From Candidatus Oscillochloris fontis (GTDB taxonomy: Bacteria > Chloroflexota > Chloroflexia > Chloroflexales > Chloroflexaceae): a stretch of DNA of 38,472 bases. The notes beneath the pieces are model-generated. The model searched no databases and had not been told where the DNA came from. It saw nothing but the letters and a program-made list of their open reading frames with translations. Within the stretch, counting starts at the first letter, position 1. Every line of letters starts with the position of its first letter. The stretch is taken from the NCBI RefSeq assembly GCF_004138135.1, contig NZ_RYFD01000044.1, forward strand, positions 1 to 38,472. Direction: 5' to 3'. Shown here piece by piece: positions 17,322 to 24,955 of this stretch. A program made the translations under genes and the position numbers.

Positions 17322-18284
17322 CTAAAACTTCCGCACATCAAACCAGAGCCGTGGCAAGCGCGCCAGTTTCTCTTGGAAGGTCAGGTAGGCACGGCGACTA
17401 TACGAGTCGTAGTTATTGGCCACCAGATTATCCAAAATCCCACGATAGACCTGTGCCGCTGCCGCCACTGAGAAACGGCTATCCTGAGGGAGCAGGCCAA
17501 TCCCGGCCCAACTCTCGTCATACAACTGGTAGGTACGCTCAACTTGGAAGCGCATCATGGCCCGGAACCGATCATCATAGACTCGGTTGAGGATGTCATC
17601 GTAACTCAGGTCAAAGCGCTCCAGATCCTCCAAGGGCAAATAGACCCGCCCGCGCTTCACATCCTCGCCCACATCGCGCAGAATGTTGGTCATCTGCAAG
17701 GCCACACCGAGCTTAATCGCATAAGGTGCGGCCCCAGGGGCAGCCCCCGTCACCTGCATACTGATCAGGCCCACCACCGAGGCGACACGATAGCAATAGA
17801 GCCACAGATCGGCAAAACTGGTATAGCGATTGATTGTCAGATCCATCGCCATGCCCGCCAGCAACTCATCAACCCACGCCGATGAGAGATTGTAGGCAGT
17901 CCGGGTATCGTGCCAGGCCAACAACACCGGGTCATCGGCAATCATCTGGGGCGAACGCACCCGCTGCACCCACTCGGCCAGCGCCCGCACCGGGTCATCG
18001 GTGGCCGAATCGACCGTATCGTCGGTGACGCGGCAGAAGGCATAGAAGGCACGCACGGCGCGCCGTTTGGGGAGCGGCAAAAACTGGGTACTGAGAAAGA
18101 AGCTCTTAGAATGCTCGCGGATGACCTGATCGCAGTAGCGATACGCCTCGGCGATGCGCTGGGGGGGGTGGGGTGGACGCTCATCAGCCCCAACCAGCGG
18201 CGGCAGTTCGGTTAGGTGAAAGAGAAGGGCAAGTTGCTCTTCAGCGGGCAGTGGATGGACTATTGATGAGACCCCTGGTCGCAT
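17322..18284 (-). CDS. crtB: Phytoene/squalene synthase family, probable phytoene synthase CrtB
   Basis: This 320-residue trans-isoprenyl diphosphate synthase joins two geranylgeranyl diphosphates head to head to make phytoene, the first committed step of carotenoid synthesis. The two Asp-rich motifs are D88-D89-x2-D92 and D204-x3-D208 (N-I-L-R-D-V-G-E-D), with the typical R-G-R-V-Y-L-P after the second. AGGAGG upstream of the ATG at 18284 sets the start. It begins 34 bases after the carH stop, so both share the carH promoter. The carH-crtB pairing, known also from Thermus, supports phytoene over squalene synthase. Confidence 0.93.
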   Translation of the reverse strand: MRPGVSSIVHPLPAEEQLALLFHLTELPPLVGADERPPHPPQRIAEAYRYCDQVIREHSKSFFLSTQFLPLPKRRAVRAFYAFCRVTDDTVDSATDDPVRALAEWVQRVRSPQMIADDPVLLAWHDTRTAYNLSSAWVDELLAGMAMDLTINRYTSFADLWLYCYRVASVVGLISMQVTGAAPGAAPYAIKLGVALQMTNILRDVGEDVKRGRVYLPLEDLERFDLSYDDILNRVYDDRFRAMMRFQVERTYQLYDESWAGIGLLPQDSRFSVAAAAQVYRGILDNLVANNYDSYSRRAYLTFQEKLARLPRLWFDVRKF

Positions 18285-18318
18285 ACCCTCTGCCTCCTGC
18301 TAAAGCGGTTACCTCATC

Positions 18319-19263
18319 TTACCTGCCACTCAGAATATCTGCCACTGCATCCACAACCTCTTGGGCATCACGCCCCAAGAAGGTACCCGGCATGCGATTC
18401 GTCAGTTGCGGATTCATATTAAAGGCGCGCCCCCCATAGCCAAAGGCCGGGGTGGGAGAAGCCATCGCCAGTACCGAGCGCCCAACTTCGAGCAACTGGA
18501 TCGCGGTCTCGGTGGTCGAGGCAGCCATACAGACCAGATCGGGCTGGAGTTGGCGGATCGTCTCGATCAGATCGCGCATCGGAACTTCAGAACCGAGATA
18601 GACCACCTGCCAGCCGTGGCGCACCAGGAAGACCGCGATCATCAGGGCGCCCAAGTCGTGCTGCTCGCTCGGCGCACACCCGATCATCACCAACCCGCGC
18701 CCATCGGTAATGTTGTAGGTGTTAAATAGCCCCGACAACTTACGCCGGATGAACTGGGTCGCAAAATGTTCGGCGGTGACACTAATTTTACCACTATGCC
18801 ACTGCTCACCGATCTCGATCATCATCGGCTGCACCAGCTTGAGGAAGACATCCTCCAGCGGGTAGATCGCAAACGCCTCACCCAGGATCTGTTCGGCCCG
18901 CGTGGCATCAAAGTCAATCAGCGCCGCATACAACCGGCTATTCAGGCGATCCCAGGTGTGCGGCTCGGTGTCTACCGCCGTATTCAACCAGCCCAGGCTC
19001 GACTCGGTGCCGTCGGTCATCAGTGCAATCGCTTGGCTGATCGTCAACCCCTCGGCGGTACGGTCACGCAGCCAGCGAATAGTGGCAATATCGCGCTCCG
19101 AATAGAGCCGGTGACCGCCTTCGGTGCGTTGTGGGCGTGGCACTCCGTAGCGACGCTCCCAGGCCCGAAAGGTATCGGCGGGAACCCCCGTCTCTTGAGC
19201 CACCGCCTTCGTATTATAACGCGGCTTGTCAGAGAATTGGGCCAAAAAATGCTGCTGTGCCAT
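18319..19263 (-). CDS. carH: CarH/LitR-type adenosylcobalamin-dependent photoreceptor repressor
   Basis: This 314-residue regulator has an N-terminal MerR-type winged helix (about 14-82), a four-helix B12-capping domain (about 105-180) and a C-terminal Rossmann-like cobalamin-binding domain (about 188-314). The diagnostic W-x9-E-H motif is W155...E165-H166, with H156 directly after the Trp, matching the light-state ligand (H132) of Thermus CarH. The lower-ligand motif E-x-H-x-x-G is E200-Q-H202-D-L-G205. By family knowledge, the dark AdoCbl-bound tetramer represses DNA and light releases it. The ATG at 19263 was chosen; GTG at 19281 is an alternative with GGGGAA between. It is first in an operon with crtB. 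Confidence 0.93.
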   Translation of the reverse strand: MAQQHFLAQFSDKPRYNTKAVAQETGVPADTFRAWERRYGVPRPQRTEGGHRLYSERDIATIRWLRDRTAEGLTISQAIALMTDGTESSLGWLNTAVDTEPHTWDRLNSRLYAALIDFDATRAEQILGEAFAIYPLEDVFLKLVQPMMIEIGEQWHSGKISVTAEHFATQFIRRKLSGLFNTYNITDGRGLVMIGCAPSEQHDLGALMIAVFLVRHGWQVVYLGSEVPMRDLIETIRQLQPDLVCMAASTTETAIQLLEVGRSVLAMASPTPAFGYGGRAFNMNPQLTNRMPGTFLGRDAQEVVDAVADILSGR

Positions 19264-19337
19264 GCCGGTTACTTTCCCCACAAACTGCGGTCAGAGCCAA
19301 TTGCTTAGGTTCCAGAGCGTGCTACAATGATACTCGC

Positions 19338-19366
19338 ATTGTACCACGATGCACAAATTGTGTCAA
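19338..19366 (-). promoter_or_regulatory. Promoter for carH-crtB
   Basis: On the minus strand TTGACA (19366-19361) is followed by a 17-base spacer and TACAAT (19343-19338). This is close to full consensus. Transcription would begin near 19331, about 68 bases before the carH ATG. Confidence 0.85.
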
Positions 19367-19381
19367 TGTAATGCACATACA
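19349..19381 (-). promoter_or_regulatory. Candidate CarH operator: three 11-bp direct repeats over the -35 box
   Basis: On the minus strand three consecutive 11-mers read TGTATGTGCAT, TACATTGACAC and AATTTGTGCAT. The shared pattern is T at position 5, purine at 8, C-A at 9-10 and pyrimidine at 11. The middle unit contains the -35 hexamer TTGACA. Three tandem 11-bp repeats overlapping a -35 is the architecture reported for Thermus CarH. The match here is by eye and untested. The remaining gene-free sequence (19382-19501) holds further TGCAT-rich palindromes such as GTGCATCATGCAC. Confidence 0.6.
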
Positions 19382-19501
19382 TCTTGCGCATTCTAATGCG
19401 CTAAACGCTGTTTCAGCCCTGAGCGGGGCGGGTTCATATGGTGCATCATGCACAGGATTGCACACCGTTCTGTCAGCGGGGACGACTCGGCACTCTCTCT
19501 T

Positions 19502-20464
19502 ATGCGCGCACTGATTACCGGCATCAATGGGTTTGTTGGCGGCCACCTCGCCGAATATCTGCTCCAGATAGGCGGCTGGGAGGTTTGGGGGATCGACCGT
19601 TCATCCAGTTTGAATCTGGCCAGCCTGCACGGGCAGGTGCGGATTATCCAAGCGGATCTCTCCGATGCTGCGGCGACGGCCCAGGCGTTGCGCACAGTTC
19701 GCCCGGAGGTAATCTTCCACTTGGCCGGGCAGGCGGCGGTGCCCGAATCGTTCCGTGATCCAGCGGCGACTTTGGCGACCAATACGCTGGGGGCGCTGCA
19801 TATCTTCTTGGCACTCATTGCCGAGCAGATCGCCGCCCGTGTGGTGGTGGTGGGCACCAGCGAGGAGTATGGCCAGATCCGCGCTGCGGATCTGCCCCTG
19901 CGCGAAGATGCGCCCCTGCGCCCCACCAGCCCCTATGGGGTGAGCAAGGTGGCTCAGAGTATGCTCGCACTGCAATACCACCTCAGCCACCAACTCGATC
20001 TGGTGCGGGTGCGCCCGTTTACCCATATTGGCCCGCGCCAGACTGACCGCTTCGTGACGGCGGCGTTTGCCCGTCAGATCGCCCGGATTGAGTTGGGGCA
20101 CCAGGAGCCGATCATGCGGGTGGGGAATTTGAGTGCGGCGCGCGATTTTACCGATGTGCGCGATATTGTGCGTGGGTATGTCCTGCTGGCCCAGCACGGT
20201 CAGGCCGGCGAGGTCTATAATTTGGGCAGCGGGCGGGCGATCATGATCCGCGACATCCTCGATCAGTTCCGCGCCCAAAGCCAGATCCAGATCGCGGTTG
20301 AGACTGACCCCAACTTGATGCGCCCGGTTGATATTCCGCTGATTACCTGTGATGCGCGTAAACTGCATGCCGCCACTGGCTGGCAGCCGCACTATTCAAT
20401 TGAAACGACGCTAACCGATATTCTCAATTCCTGGCGCGAACACGAACGCACCAATCACGCATAA
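19502..20464 (+). CDS. NAD-dependent sugar-nucleotide reductase, GDP-4-dehydro-6-deoxymannose reductase-like
   Basis: This 320-residue extended SDR has the Rossmann motif T-G-I-N-G-F-V-G at 6-13. S-E-E-Y-G and Y-G-V-S-K give the catalytic residues, followed by R-P-F-T-H-I-G-P-R-Q, F-A-R-Q-I-A-R-I-E and V-G-N-L-S-A-A-R-D-F, a run typical of GDP-4-dehydro-6-deoxy-D-mannose reductase (Rmd). Product would be GDP-D-rhamnose for surface glycans. The ATG at 19502 places the Rossmann strand at the N-terminus; no strong ribosome site is present. It is divergent from carH across a 238-base region and is followed nine bases later by a sugar nucleotidylyltransferase. A GDP-mannose 4,6-dehydratase gene is not in the window. 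Confidence 0.85.
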   Translation: MRALITGINGFVGGHLAEYLLQIGGWEVWGIDRSSSLNLASLHGQVRIIQADLSDAAATAQALRTVRPEVIFHLAGQAAVPESFRDPAATLATNTLGALHIFLALIAEQIAARVVVVGTSEEYGQIRAADLPLREDAPLRPTSPYGVSKVAQSMLALQYHLSHQLDLVRVRPFTHIGPRQTDRFVTAAFARQIARIELGHQEPIMRVGNLSAARDFTDVRDIVRGYVLLAQHGQAGEVYNLGSGRAIMIRDILDQFRAQSQIQIAVETDPNLMRPVDIPLITCDARKLHAATGWQPHYSIETTLTDILNSWREHERTNHA

Positions 20465-20473
20465 GGGAGATCC

Positions 20474-21586
20474 ATGAAAGCCGTTATCCTCGTCGGGGGC
20501 CTCGGTACACGCCTGCGCCCCCTCACATGTAACACGCCCAAACCGATGATCCCGCTGGTCAACCAGCCCTTCATCGAGTCGATGCTGCTGCGTCTGCGCG
20601 ACCAGGGCATTGATGAGGTGGTGCTGGCGGTGCAATATCTGGCCGACCGTTTTATCGCCGCGCTCGGTGATGGATCGCGCCTGAATATGAAGCTGCATAT
20701 CATCGAGGAGCCGGAGCCACGCGGTACCGCCGGTGCGGTCAAGAATGTGGAGCATCTGCTTGATGACACGACCTTTGTCTTTAATGGCGATGTGATGACC
20801 GACCTCGATCTTCAGGCGATGCTGGCTTACCACCGCGAGAAGCAGAGTAAGGTGACGATCTCGCTCACCCCGGTGGATGATCCGACGCAGTTTGGGCTGG
20901 TGGAGATGGGGCGGGACAACCGGGTCAGCCGCTTCCTGGAGAAGCCGCGTGCCGAGGATATTACGACCAACATGATCAATGCTGGTACCTACATTATCGA
21001 GCCAGAAGTGCTGCGCTACGTGCCCCCGGCGCAGTTCTATATGTTCGAGCGTGGCCTCTTCCCGGTCATCCTCCAGACCGGCGACCCCATGTTTGGCTTT
21101 CCCTCCCGCGCCTACTGGACCGACATCGGGAAGCCGCAGACCTACCTCGATGTGCATCACGACATCCTGATCGGTAAGGTACGCTACACCTTCCAAGGCC
21201 AACAGATCGCAGATCGGGTCTGGCTCGAAGGCGACGCCGACATTCACCCCTCGGCGCAGGTGGTGGGGCCACTGGTGATCGGGCATGGCGTGAGCATCGG
21301 GCGCGGGGCGCGCATCATCGGCCCCTCGGTGATCGGCCCCAACTGTACGATTGGCCCTGAGGTCTCCCTCGAAGGGGTGGTACTCTGGGAGGGCAACCAG
21401 ATCGCCGAGGGCGCGGTGCTGCGCAACTGTGTCTTGGGCCGCAACAACCAGATCGGCCCGAAGACCCAGATCAGCGACGGGGCGATCATTAGTGACGAGT
21501 GCAGCCTCGGCGGCGAGAATCGCCTCGAACGCGGCATTCGGATTTGGCCCGGTACCCAATTGGGGGAACAGGCGATTTCGTTTTAA
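20474..21586 (+). CDS. Sugar-1-phosphate nucleotidylyltransferase with hexapeptide C-terminus (probable GDP-mannose pyrophosphorylase)
   Basis: This 370-residue protein has an N-terminal nucleotidyltransferase domain with the signature G-G-L-G-T-R-L-R-P-L-T (8-18) and K-P-M-I-P (about 23-27), then F-N-G-D-V for metal binding. From about 250 on it has left-handed beta-helix hexapeptide repeats (I-G-H-G-V-S-I-G-R-G-A and similar). This layout is typical of mannose-1-phosphate guanylyltransferases and related NDP-sugar synthases; co-occurrence with the Rmd-like gene favours GDP-mannose. AAGGGAG before the ATG at 20474 fixes the start. Gap to the upstream gene is nine bases, so it is an operon partner. 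Confidence 0.88.
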   Translation: MKAVILVGGLGTRLRPLTCNTPKPMIPLVNQPFIESMLLRLRDQGIDEVVLAVQYLADRFIAALGDGSRLNMKLHIIEEPEPRGTAGAVKNVEHLLDDTTFVFNGDVMTDLDLQAMLAYHREKQSKVTISLTPVDDPTQFGLVEMGRDNRVSRFLEKPRAEDITTNMINAGTYIIEPEVLRYVPPAQFYMFERGLFPVILQTGDPMFGFPSRAYWTDIGKPQTYLDVHHDILIGKVRYTFQGQQIADRVWLEGDADIHPSAQVVGPLVIGHGVSIGRGARIIGPSVIGPNCTIGPEVSLEGVVLWEGNQIAEGAVLRNCVLGRNNQIGPKTQISDGAIISDECSLGGENRLERGIRIWPGTQLGEQAISF

Positions 21587-21594
21587 GGTATTCC

Positions 21595-21667
21595 GTAGGG
21601 GCAAAGCATTGCCCCCTAGGTGGTCGGGGCATACCATCATCGTTGGTGGGCAATGCTTCGCCCCTAC
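21595..21667. repeat. R1 inverted-repeat element, copy c
   Basis: A 73-base element has ends GTAGGGGCAAAGCATTGCC and GGCAATGCTTCGCCCCTAC. It lies between the nucleotidylyltransferase stop and the map start, 12 bases before the map ATG. Unlike copies a, b and d it does not overlap a stop codon. Confidence 0.9.
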
Positions 21668-21679
21668 AAGAAGATCTCT

Positions 21680-22462
21680 ATGCCCATCACACTCAAAACA
21701 GCCAAGCAGATCGCCCTCTTACGTGAAGCTGGTCAACTGGTACGTGCCACCTTCGATCTGCTGCGCGACCATGTTCGCCCCGGCGTGAGCACCGCCGAAC
21801 TGGACGCTATCGCCGAGGAGTTTATTCGCAGCCACGGGGCCGATCCGGTCTACAAGGGCTATGTTCCCGCCGGGCGGCGCGGGCCGTCCAAGATTCCACC
21901 CTTTCCGGGCACCATCTGCGCCTCGGTCAATGATGTCATTTGCCACGGCATCCCCAGCAAGAAGGAGCGCCTGCGCCAAGGCGATGTGATCGGGGTGGAT
22001 ATTGGTCTGCGCCTGAATGGCTGGATCGGCGATGCCTGCGAGACCTACCCGGTGGGCGATGTGGATGATGCGAACCATCATCTGATCGAGGTCACCAAGC
22101 AGTGTCTGGCACTGGGGATCGAACAGGCCCACGCTGGCAACACCCTACGCAAGATCGGCGCGGTGATCCAGCAGCATGCCGAGGCGAATGGCTTTTCGGT
22201 GGTACGCGAGTATACCGGCCACGGGCTGGGCCGTAACTTGCACGAAGATCCCTCGGTGCTCCACTATGATGATCCGCGCAACACCCAGAAGATCATGGTG
22301 GGGATGGTCTTCACGATTGAGCCAATGGTGAATGCTGGGATTGCCACGACCAAGCTTGATCGCGATGGCTGGACAGTGCGCACCGGCGATGGGCGGCGCT
22401 CGGTGCAGTTTGAGCATACCCTGGCGATTACCGAGGATGGGCCGATCATTTTGACCGCGTAA
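21680..22462 (+). CDS. map: Type I methionine aminopeptidase
   Basis: This 260-residue enzyme removes N-terminal methionine from nascent proteins. All five metal ligands are present: D107, D118, H181, E214 and E245, and the substrate-binding H89 is in I-C-H-G-I-P. The ATG at 21680 gives the normal length; codons upstream run through the R1c repeat. The ribosome site is weak (AAGAAG). It stands apart from the ribosomal-protein and secY cluster where map is often found. Confidence 0.95.
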   Translation: MPITLKTAKQIALLREAGQLVRATFDLLRDHVRPGVSTAELDAIAEEFIRSHGADPVYKGYVPAGRRGPSKIPPFPGTICASVNDVICHGIPSKKERLRQGDVIGVDIGLRLNGWIGDACETYPVGDVDDANHHLIEVTKQCLALGIEQAHAGNTLRKIGAVIQQHAEANGFSVVREYTGHGLGRNLHEDPSVLHYDDPRNTQKIMVGMVFTIEPMVNAGIATTKLDRDGWTVRTGDGRRSVQFEHTLAITEDGPIILTA

Positions 22463-22479
22463 AGAGATTGGGACATTGC

Positions 22480-22506
22480 GTAGGGGCGCGTCGCGACGCG
22501 CCCTAC
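22480..22506. repeat. R2 palindrome, single copy
   Basis: A 27-base palindrome has the core GCGCGTCGCGACGCGC with GTAGGG and CCCTAC ends. It lies between map and a small gene, and matches the tandem pair at 10905-10978. Confidence 0.85.
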
Positions 22507-22524
22507 ATCAAACAGGAACCCCCC

Positions 22525-22803
22525 ATGAGCGAAGAACTACCACCCGAATTTGATCTGGTAGATGCGTTACTGGCTGGTGATCACGAGGGTGCCCGCGAGA
22601 TTGCTCGCGCCCTCCACCAGCGCGGTTTGGACTACGCCACGATCAACGAAGCCTTGCAGGAATATCCGCATCTGGAAGAGGCACTCTGGGCGGTGCTGAG
22701 CGAGGTTGTGCCGCTCTCACGGCGGGCAGCCAAACGCCGCGCCATCCGTGCCGCCGAAGAGCGCGATTGGGGCGAGTGGCAGGCGGGGAAGAAGAAGCTC
22801 TAA
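22525..22803 (+). CDS. Small acidic/basic soluble protein of unknown function
   Basis: This 92-residue protein is not recognised. It starts with acidic residues (M-S-E-E-L-P-P-E-F-D-L), is mostly helical with A-L-L-A-G-D-H-E-G-A-R-E-I-A-R-A-L in the first half, and ends with a basic stretch (R-R-A-A-K-R-R-A-I-R and K-K-K-L). AGGAA lies upstream of the ATG at 22525. The stop is three bases before the next start, so it is probably cotranscribed with the membrane protein that follows. Possibly an accessory of that protein. Confidence 0.7.
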   Translation: MSEELPPEFDLVDALLAGDHEGAREIARALHQRGLDYATINEALQEYPHLEEALWAVLSEVVPLSRRAAKRRAIRAAEERDWGEWQAGKKKL

Positions 22804-22806
22804 ACG

Positions 22807-23088
22807 ATGTACCGACACCCATTCTTGTTTTTACTGGGGGCCATCGAGGGGTTGTTACTCGCCCGTTTGGTGGCGCGGCTCTTGGCGGCCCGCCCCGATA
22901 GCCCCGCCTTTAACCTGCTCTTCAACCTCACCACACCACTGGTTGCGCCACTGGAGCTGCTCGATCAGTATCAACCACGCTTCGGGGCGGTACTGGAGCT
23001 TTCGACGCTGGTGGTGGGGGTGGGGGTTGCGTTACTCGCGGGGCTGGTGAAGGTGATCGCGAACAGTAGGTACCGTCAGGCATCCTAG
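22807..23088 (+). CDS. YggT-like small membrane protein
   Basis: This 93-residue protein has two hydrophobic segments (about 6-26 and 62-82) separated by a loop containing N-L-T-T-P-L-V-A-P-L, which resembles the YggT family (two-helix proteins with an N-x-x-x-P-x-x-x-P-x turn). YggT proteins are linked to osmotic tolerance and division-site functions; the role here is unknown. It overlaps no neighbour but follows the upstream small gene by three bases. Confidence 0.65.
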   Translation: MYRHPFLFLLGAIEGLLLARLVARLLAARPDSPAFNLLFNLTTPLVAPLELLDQYQPRFGAVLELSTLVVGVGVALLAGLVKVIANSRYRQAS

Positions 23089-23094
23089 AAATGC

Positions 23095-23145
23095 GCCCCC
23101 CTCTCCTGTGAGCGCAGCCCACGGGAGAGGGGTTGGGGGTGAGGG
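23095..23145. repeat. C/G-rich palindromic repeat, inverted copy
   Basis: CCCCCCTCTCC and GGGAGAGGGGTTGGGGGTG form the arms. It is the inverted counterpart of the element at 4261-4305. Confidence 0.75.
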
Positions 23146-23175
23146 CCGATCATCCCCAATACAGTGGAGACTCGC

Positions 23176-23553
23176 ATGATCCAACTCCTCCCCAACGGCC
23201 TCACCGAAATCATCTGGGTTCTGCTGGCCCTGATGGGGATCGCGCTCCTGATCGCGATCATCGGTCTGGTGCTCATCTTCCGCAAGATCCGTGATCTGGA
23301 TGTGCCGGAGGATGCCGACTTCTTCACCACCATGCACTACATCCCGGTCATGCTGGTCATCTTGCTCGATCTGCTCGACTTTGGCCTCGATATTTTGGCC
23401 GCGCCGGTCAGTTGGATTGTGCTGGATCGCATGGGGCTGCGCGGCTTACGCAACAAAGCTGCTATCGAAGCGCTCATCCCGCTCACTCAGCCCATCCCGG
23501 TCTTTACGCTGGGGTGGATGGCGGCGCGGCTCTTGAAGCTGGGGGATGAGTAG
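23176..23553 (+). CDS. Membrane protein of unknown function
   Basis: This protein of about 125 residues has a strong N-terminal helix (about 10-32), a short polar stretch rich in charged residues (R-K-I-R-D-L-D-V-P-E-D), then two hydrophobic segments (about 52-75 and 100-118). No family is recognised. The start ATG at 23176 has TGGAG six bases upstream; GTG at 23164 is an alternative. The TAG stop lies at the left edge of the R1d repeat. Confidence 0.7.
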   Translation: MIQLLPNGLTEIIWVLLALMGIALLIAIIGLVLIFRKIRDLDVPEDADFFTTMHYIPVMLVILLDLLDFGLDILAAPVSWIVLDRMGLRGLRNKAAIEALIPLTQPIPVFTLGWMAARLLKLGDE

Positions 23554-23622
23554 GGGCGAAGCATCGCCCGCCAACCTCGTTCGGGTTCCCCTGCTTCATG
23601 GCAGGCGATGCTTCGCCCCTAC
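23550..23622. repeat. R1 inverted-repeat element, copy d
   Basis: A 73-base element has ends GTAGGGGCGAAGCATCGCC and GGCGATGCTTCGCCCCTAC, perfect terminal inverted repeats of 19 bases. Its first bases supply the TAG stop of the preceding membrane protein. Confidence 0.92.
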
Positions 23623-23672
23623 GCGATGATCGGGGAACCCAGCCATGATGGGGGTTCCTTTGCGCCTTGGCG

Positions 23673-24851
23673 TCACACATCAGTATACCCCTCCAAAAAG
23701 CGCTTCACCGCCATCAGGAAGGCATCGCCCTGCGCACCATCCAGCACGCGGTGGTCGAAGGTGAGCGCGAGGTAGCACATGGGCCTGATGGCCAGCGCAT
23801 CCTGGCCATCCTGGCTCACCACCAGCGGGCGCTTGGTGATCGCGCCGATGCCCAAAATACCCGCCTGGGGCTGGGCGATGATCGGGGTGGCCAAGAGGCT
23901 GCCGGTGCTGCCGTGGTTGGTGATCGTGAAGGTGCCACCCTGGGTCTCGGCGGGTGCAAGCCGCCGGGTGCGGGCACGTTCGCTCAGATCGTTGATCGCC
24001 CGCGCTAGACCGAATAGATTCTTCTCCTCGGCGTGGCGCACGACTGGTACCAGTAGCCCATCGTCGAGTGCCACCGCCATGCCCAGGTGCATGTGGGGGT
24101 AGTGGAAGATGCCCTCTGGAGTAAAGCGGGCGTTGAGTTGGCGCACCGTGCGCAACCCCACCACCGCCGCTTGGAAGAAGTAGGCTGTGTAGGTCAGGCG
24201 CACCCCTTGGGCGGCGAAGGCAGCCTGGTTGGCGTTGCGATGCTGCACCACCCGGCTCAGATCCACCTCGAAGATCGTCGTGGCCTGTGGGGCGCTCCGT
24301 ACCGAGTGCTCCATGTGCGCGGCAATCGCCTGCCGCATCGGGCTGAGCGGGACGAGATCGCCCGTTTCGCGCTGCGCCGTCGGTGCCACCACCTGCACAG
24401 GGATGCTGGGCAATGATGGAGCCGGAACAGGTAGCACCTGGTCGCGCTGCTCCAAAAAGGCCAGCACATCACGCTTGGTGATCCGCCCGCCCTGGCCGGT
24501 ACCCACCAACTGGGCCGCATCAAGCTGGTGTACCTCTAGCATCCGCGCCACCACTGGCGAGAGAAAGCGCCGCTCCGGGGCACTGGGCGGGGTGGGCGTG
24601 ACGCGCTCGGCATCGCCATCCCCAATGTGGGCCAGTACCGTACCGACCAACACCGTTTGGCCAACCGGAACCAGAATGTCGAGCAGGCGGCCAGAGATTG
24701 GTGCGGGTACCTCGGTGTCCACCTTGTCGGTGACAACATCCAACAGTGGCTCGTACTTCTGCACCAGATCGCCCGGTTGCTTATACCAACGCGCCACCGT
24801 ACCTTGGGTGACACTCTCACCGAGTTGGGGCATTTTGATCTCTGTGTTCAT
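23673..24851 (-). CDS. 2-oxoacid dehydrogenase E2 (lipoyl acyltransferase)
   Basis: This 392-residue E2 has an N-terminal lipoyl domain (about 4-77) with lipoyl lysine K43 in T-D-K-V-D, a peripheral-subunit-binding domain (about 97-133), and a C-terminal acyltransferase domain (about 165-392) with the catalytic H367 in D-H-R-V-L-D-G. It moves acyl groups from an E1 thiamine enzyme to CoA. Whether it serves pyruvate, 2-oxoglutarate or branched-chain substrates cannot be decided. The ATG at 24851 follows GAGGTGG. No E1 or E3 gene is in the window. It lies 103 bases after the ABC transporter ATPase gene, with tandem repeats between them. Confidence 0.93.
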   Translation of the reverse strand: MNTEIKMPQLGESVTQGTVARWYKQPGDLVQKYEPLLDVVTDKVDTEVPAPISGRLLDILVPVGQTVLVGTVLAHIGDGDAERVTPTPPSAPERRFLSPVVARMLEVHQLDAAQLVGTGQGGRITKRDVLAFLEQRDQVLPVPAPSLPSIPVQVVAPTAQRETGDLVPLSPMRQAIAAHMEHSVRSAPQATTIFEVDLSRVVQHRNANQAAFAAQGVRLTYTAYFFQAAVVGLRTVRQLNARFTPEGIFHYPHMHLGMAVALDDGLLVPVVRHAEEKNLFGLARAINDLSERARTRRLAPAETQGGTFTITNHGSTGSLLATPIIAQPQAGILGIGAITKRPLVVSQDGQDALAIRPMCYLALTFDHRVLDGAQGDAFLMAVKRFLEGYTDV

Positions 24852-24882
24852 CGCCACCTCTGATGTGTGTGGAGGGGGGAGG

Positions 24883-24955
24883 GAGACGCAAGATTTTGCG
24901 AGACGCAAGATTTTGCGAGACGCAAGATTTTGCGAGACGCAAGATTTTGCGTCTC
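24883..24955. repeat. Tandem repeat, four 17-base units plus closing inverted half
   Basis: GAGACGCAAGATTTTGC is repeated four times without change (24883-24950), followed by GTCTC. The last unit plus GTCTC forms a perfect 9-bp hairpin. The array lies upstream of the E2 ribosome site and touches the stop codon (24955-24957) of the ATPase gene. Confidence 0.95.

Noticed and set aside
24883-24955. Possible CRISPR array
   Set aside because: The units are contiguous with no spacers between them, and no cas genes are nearby; this is a simple tandem repeat.
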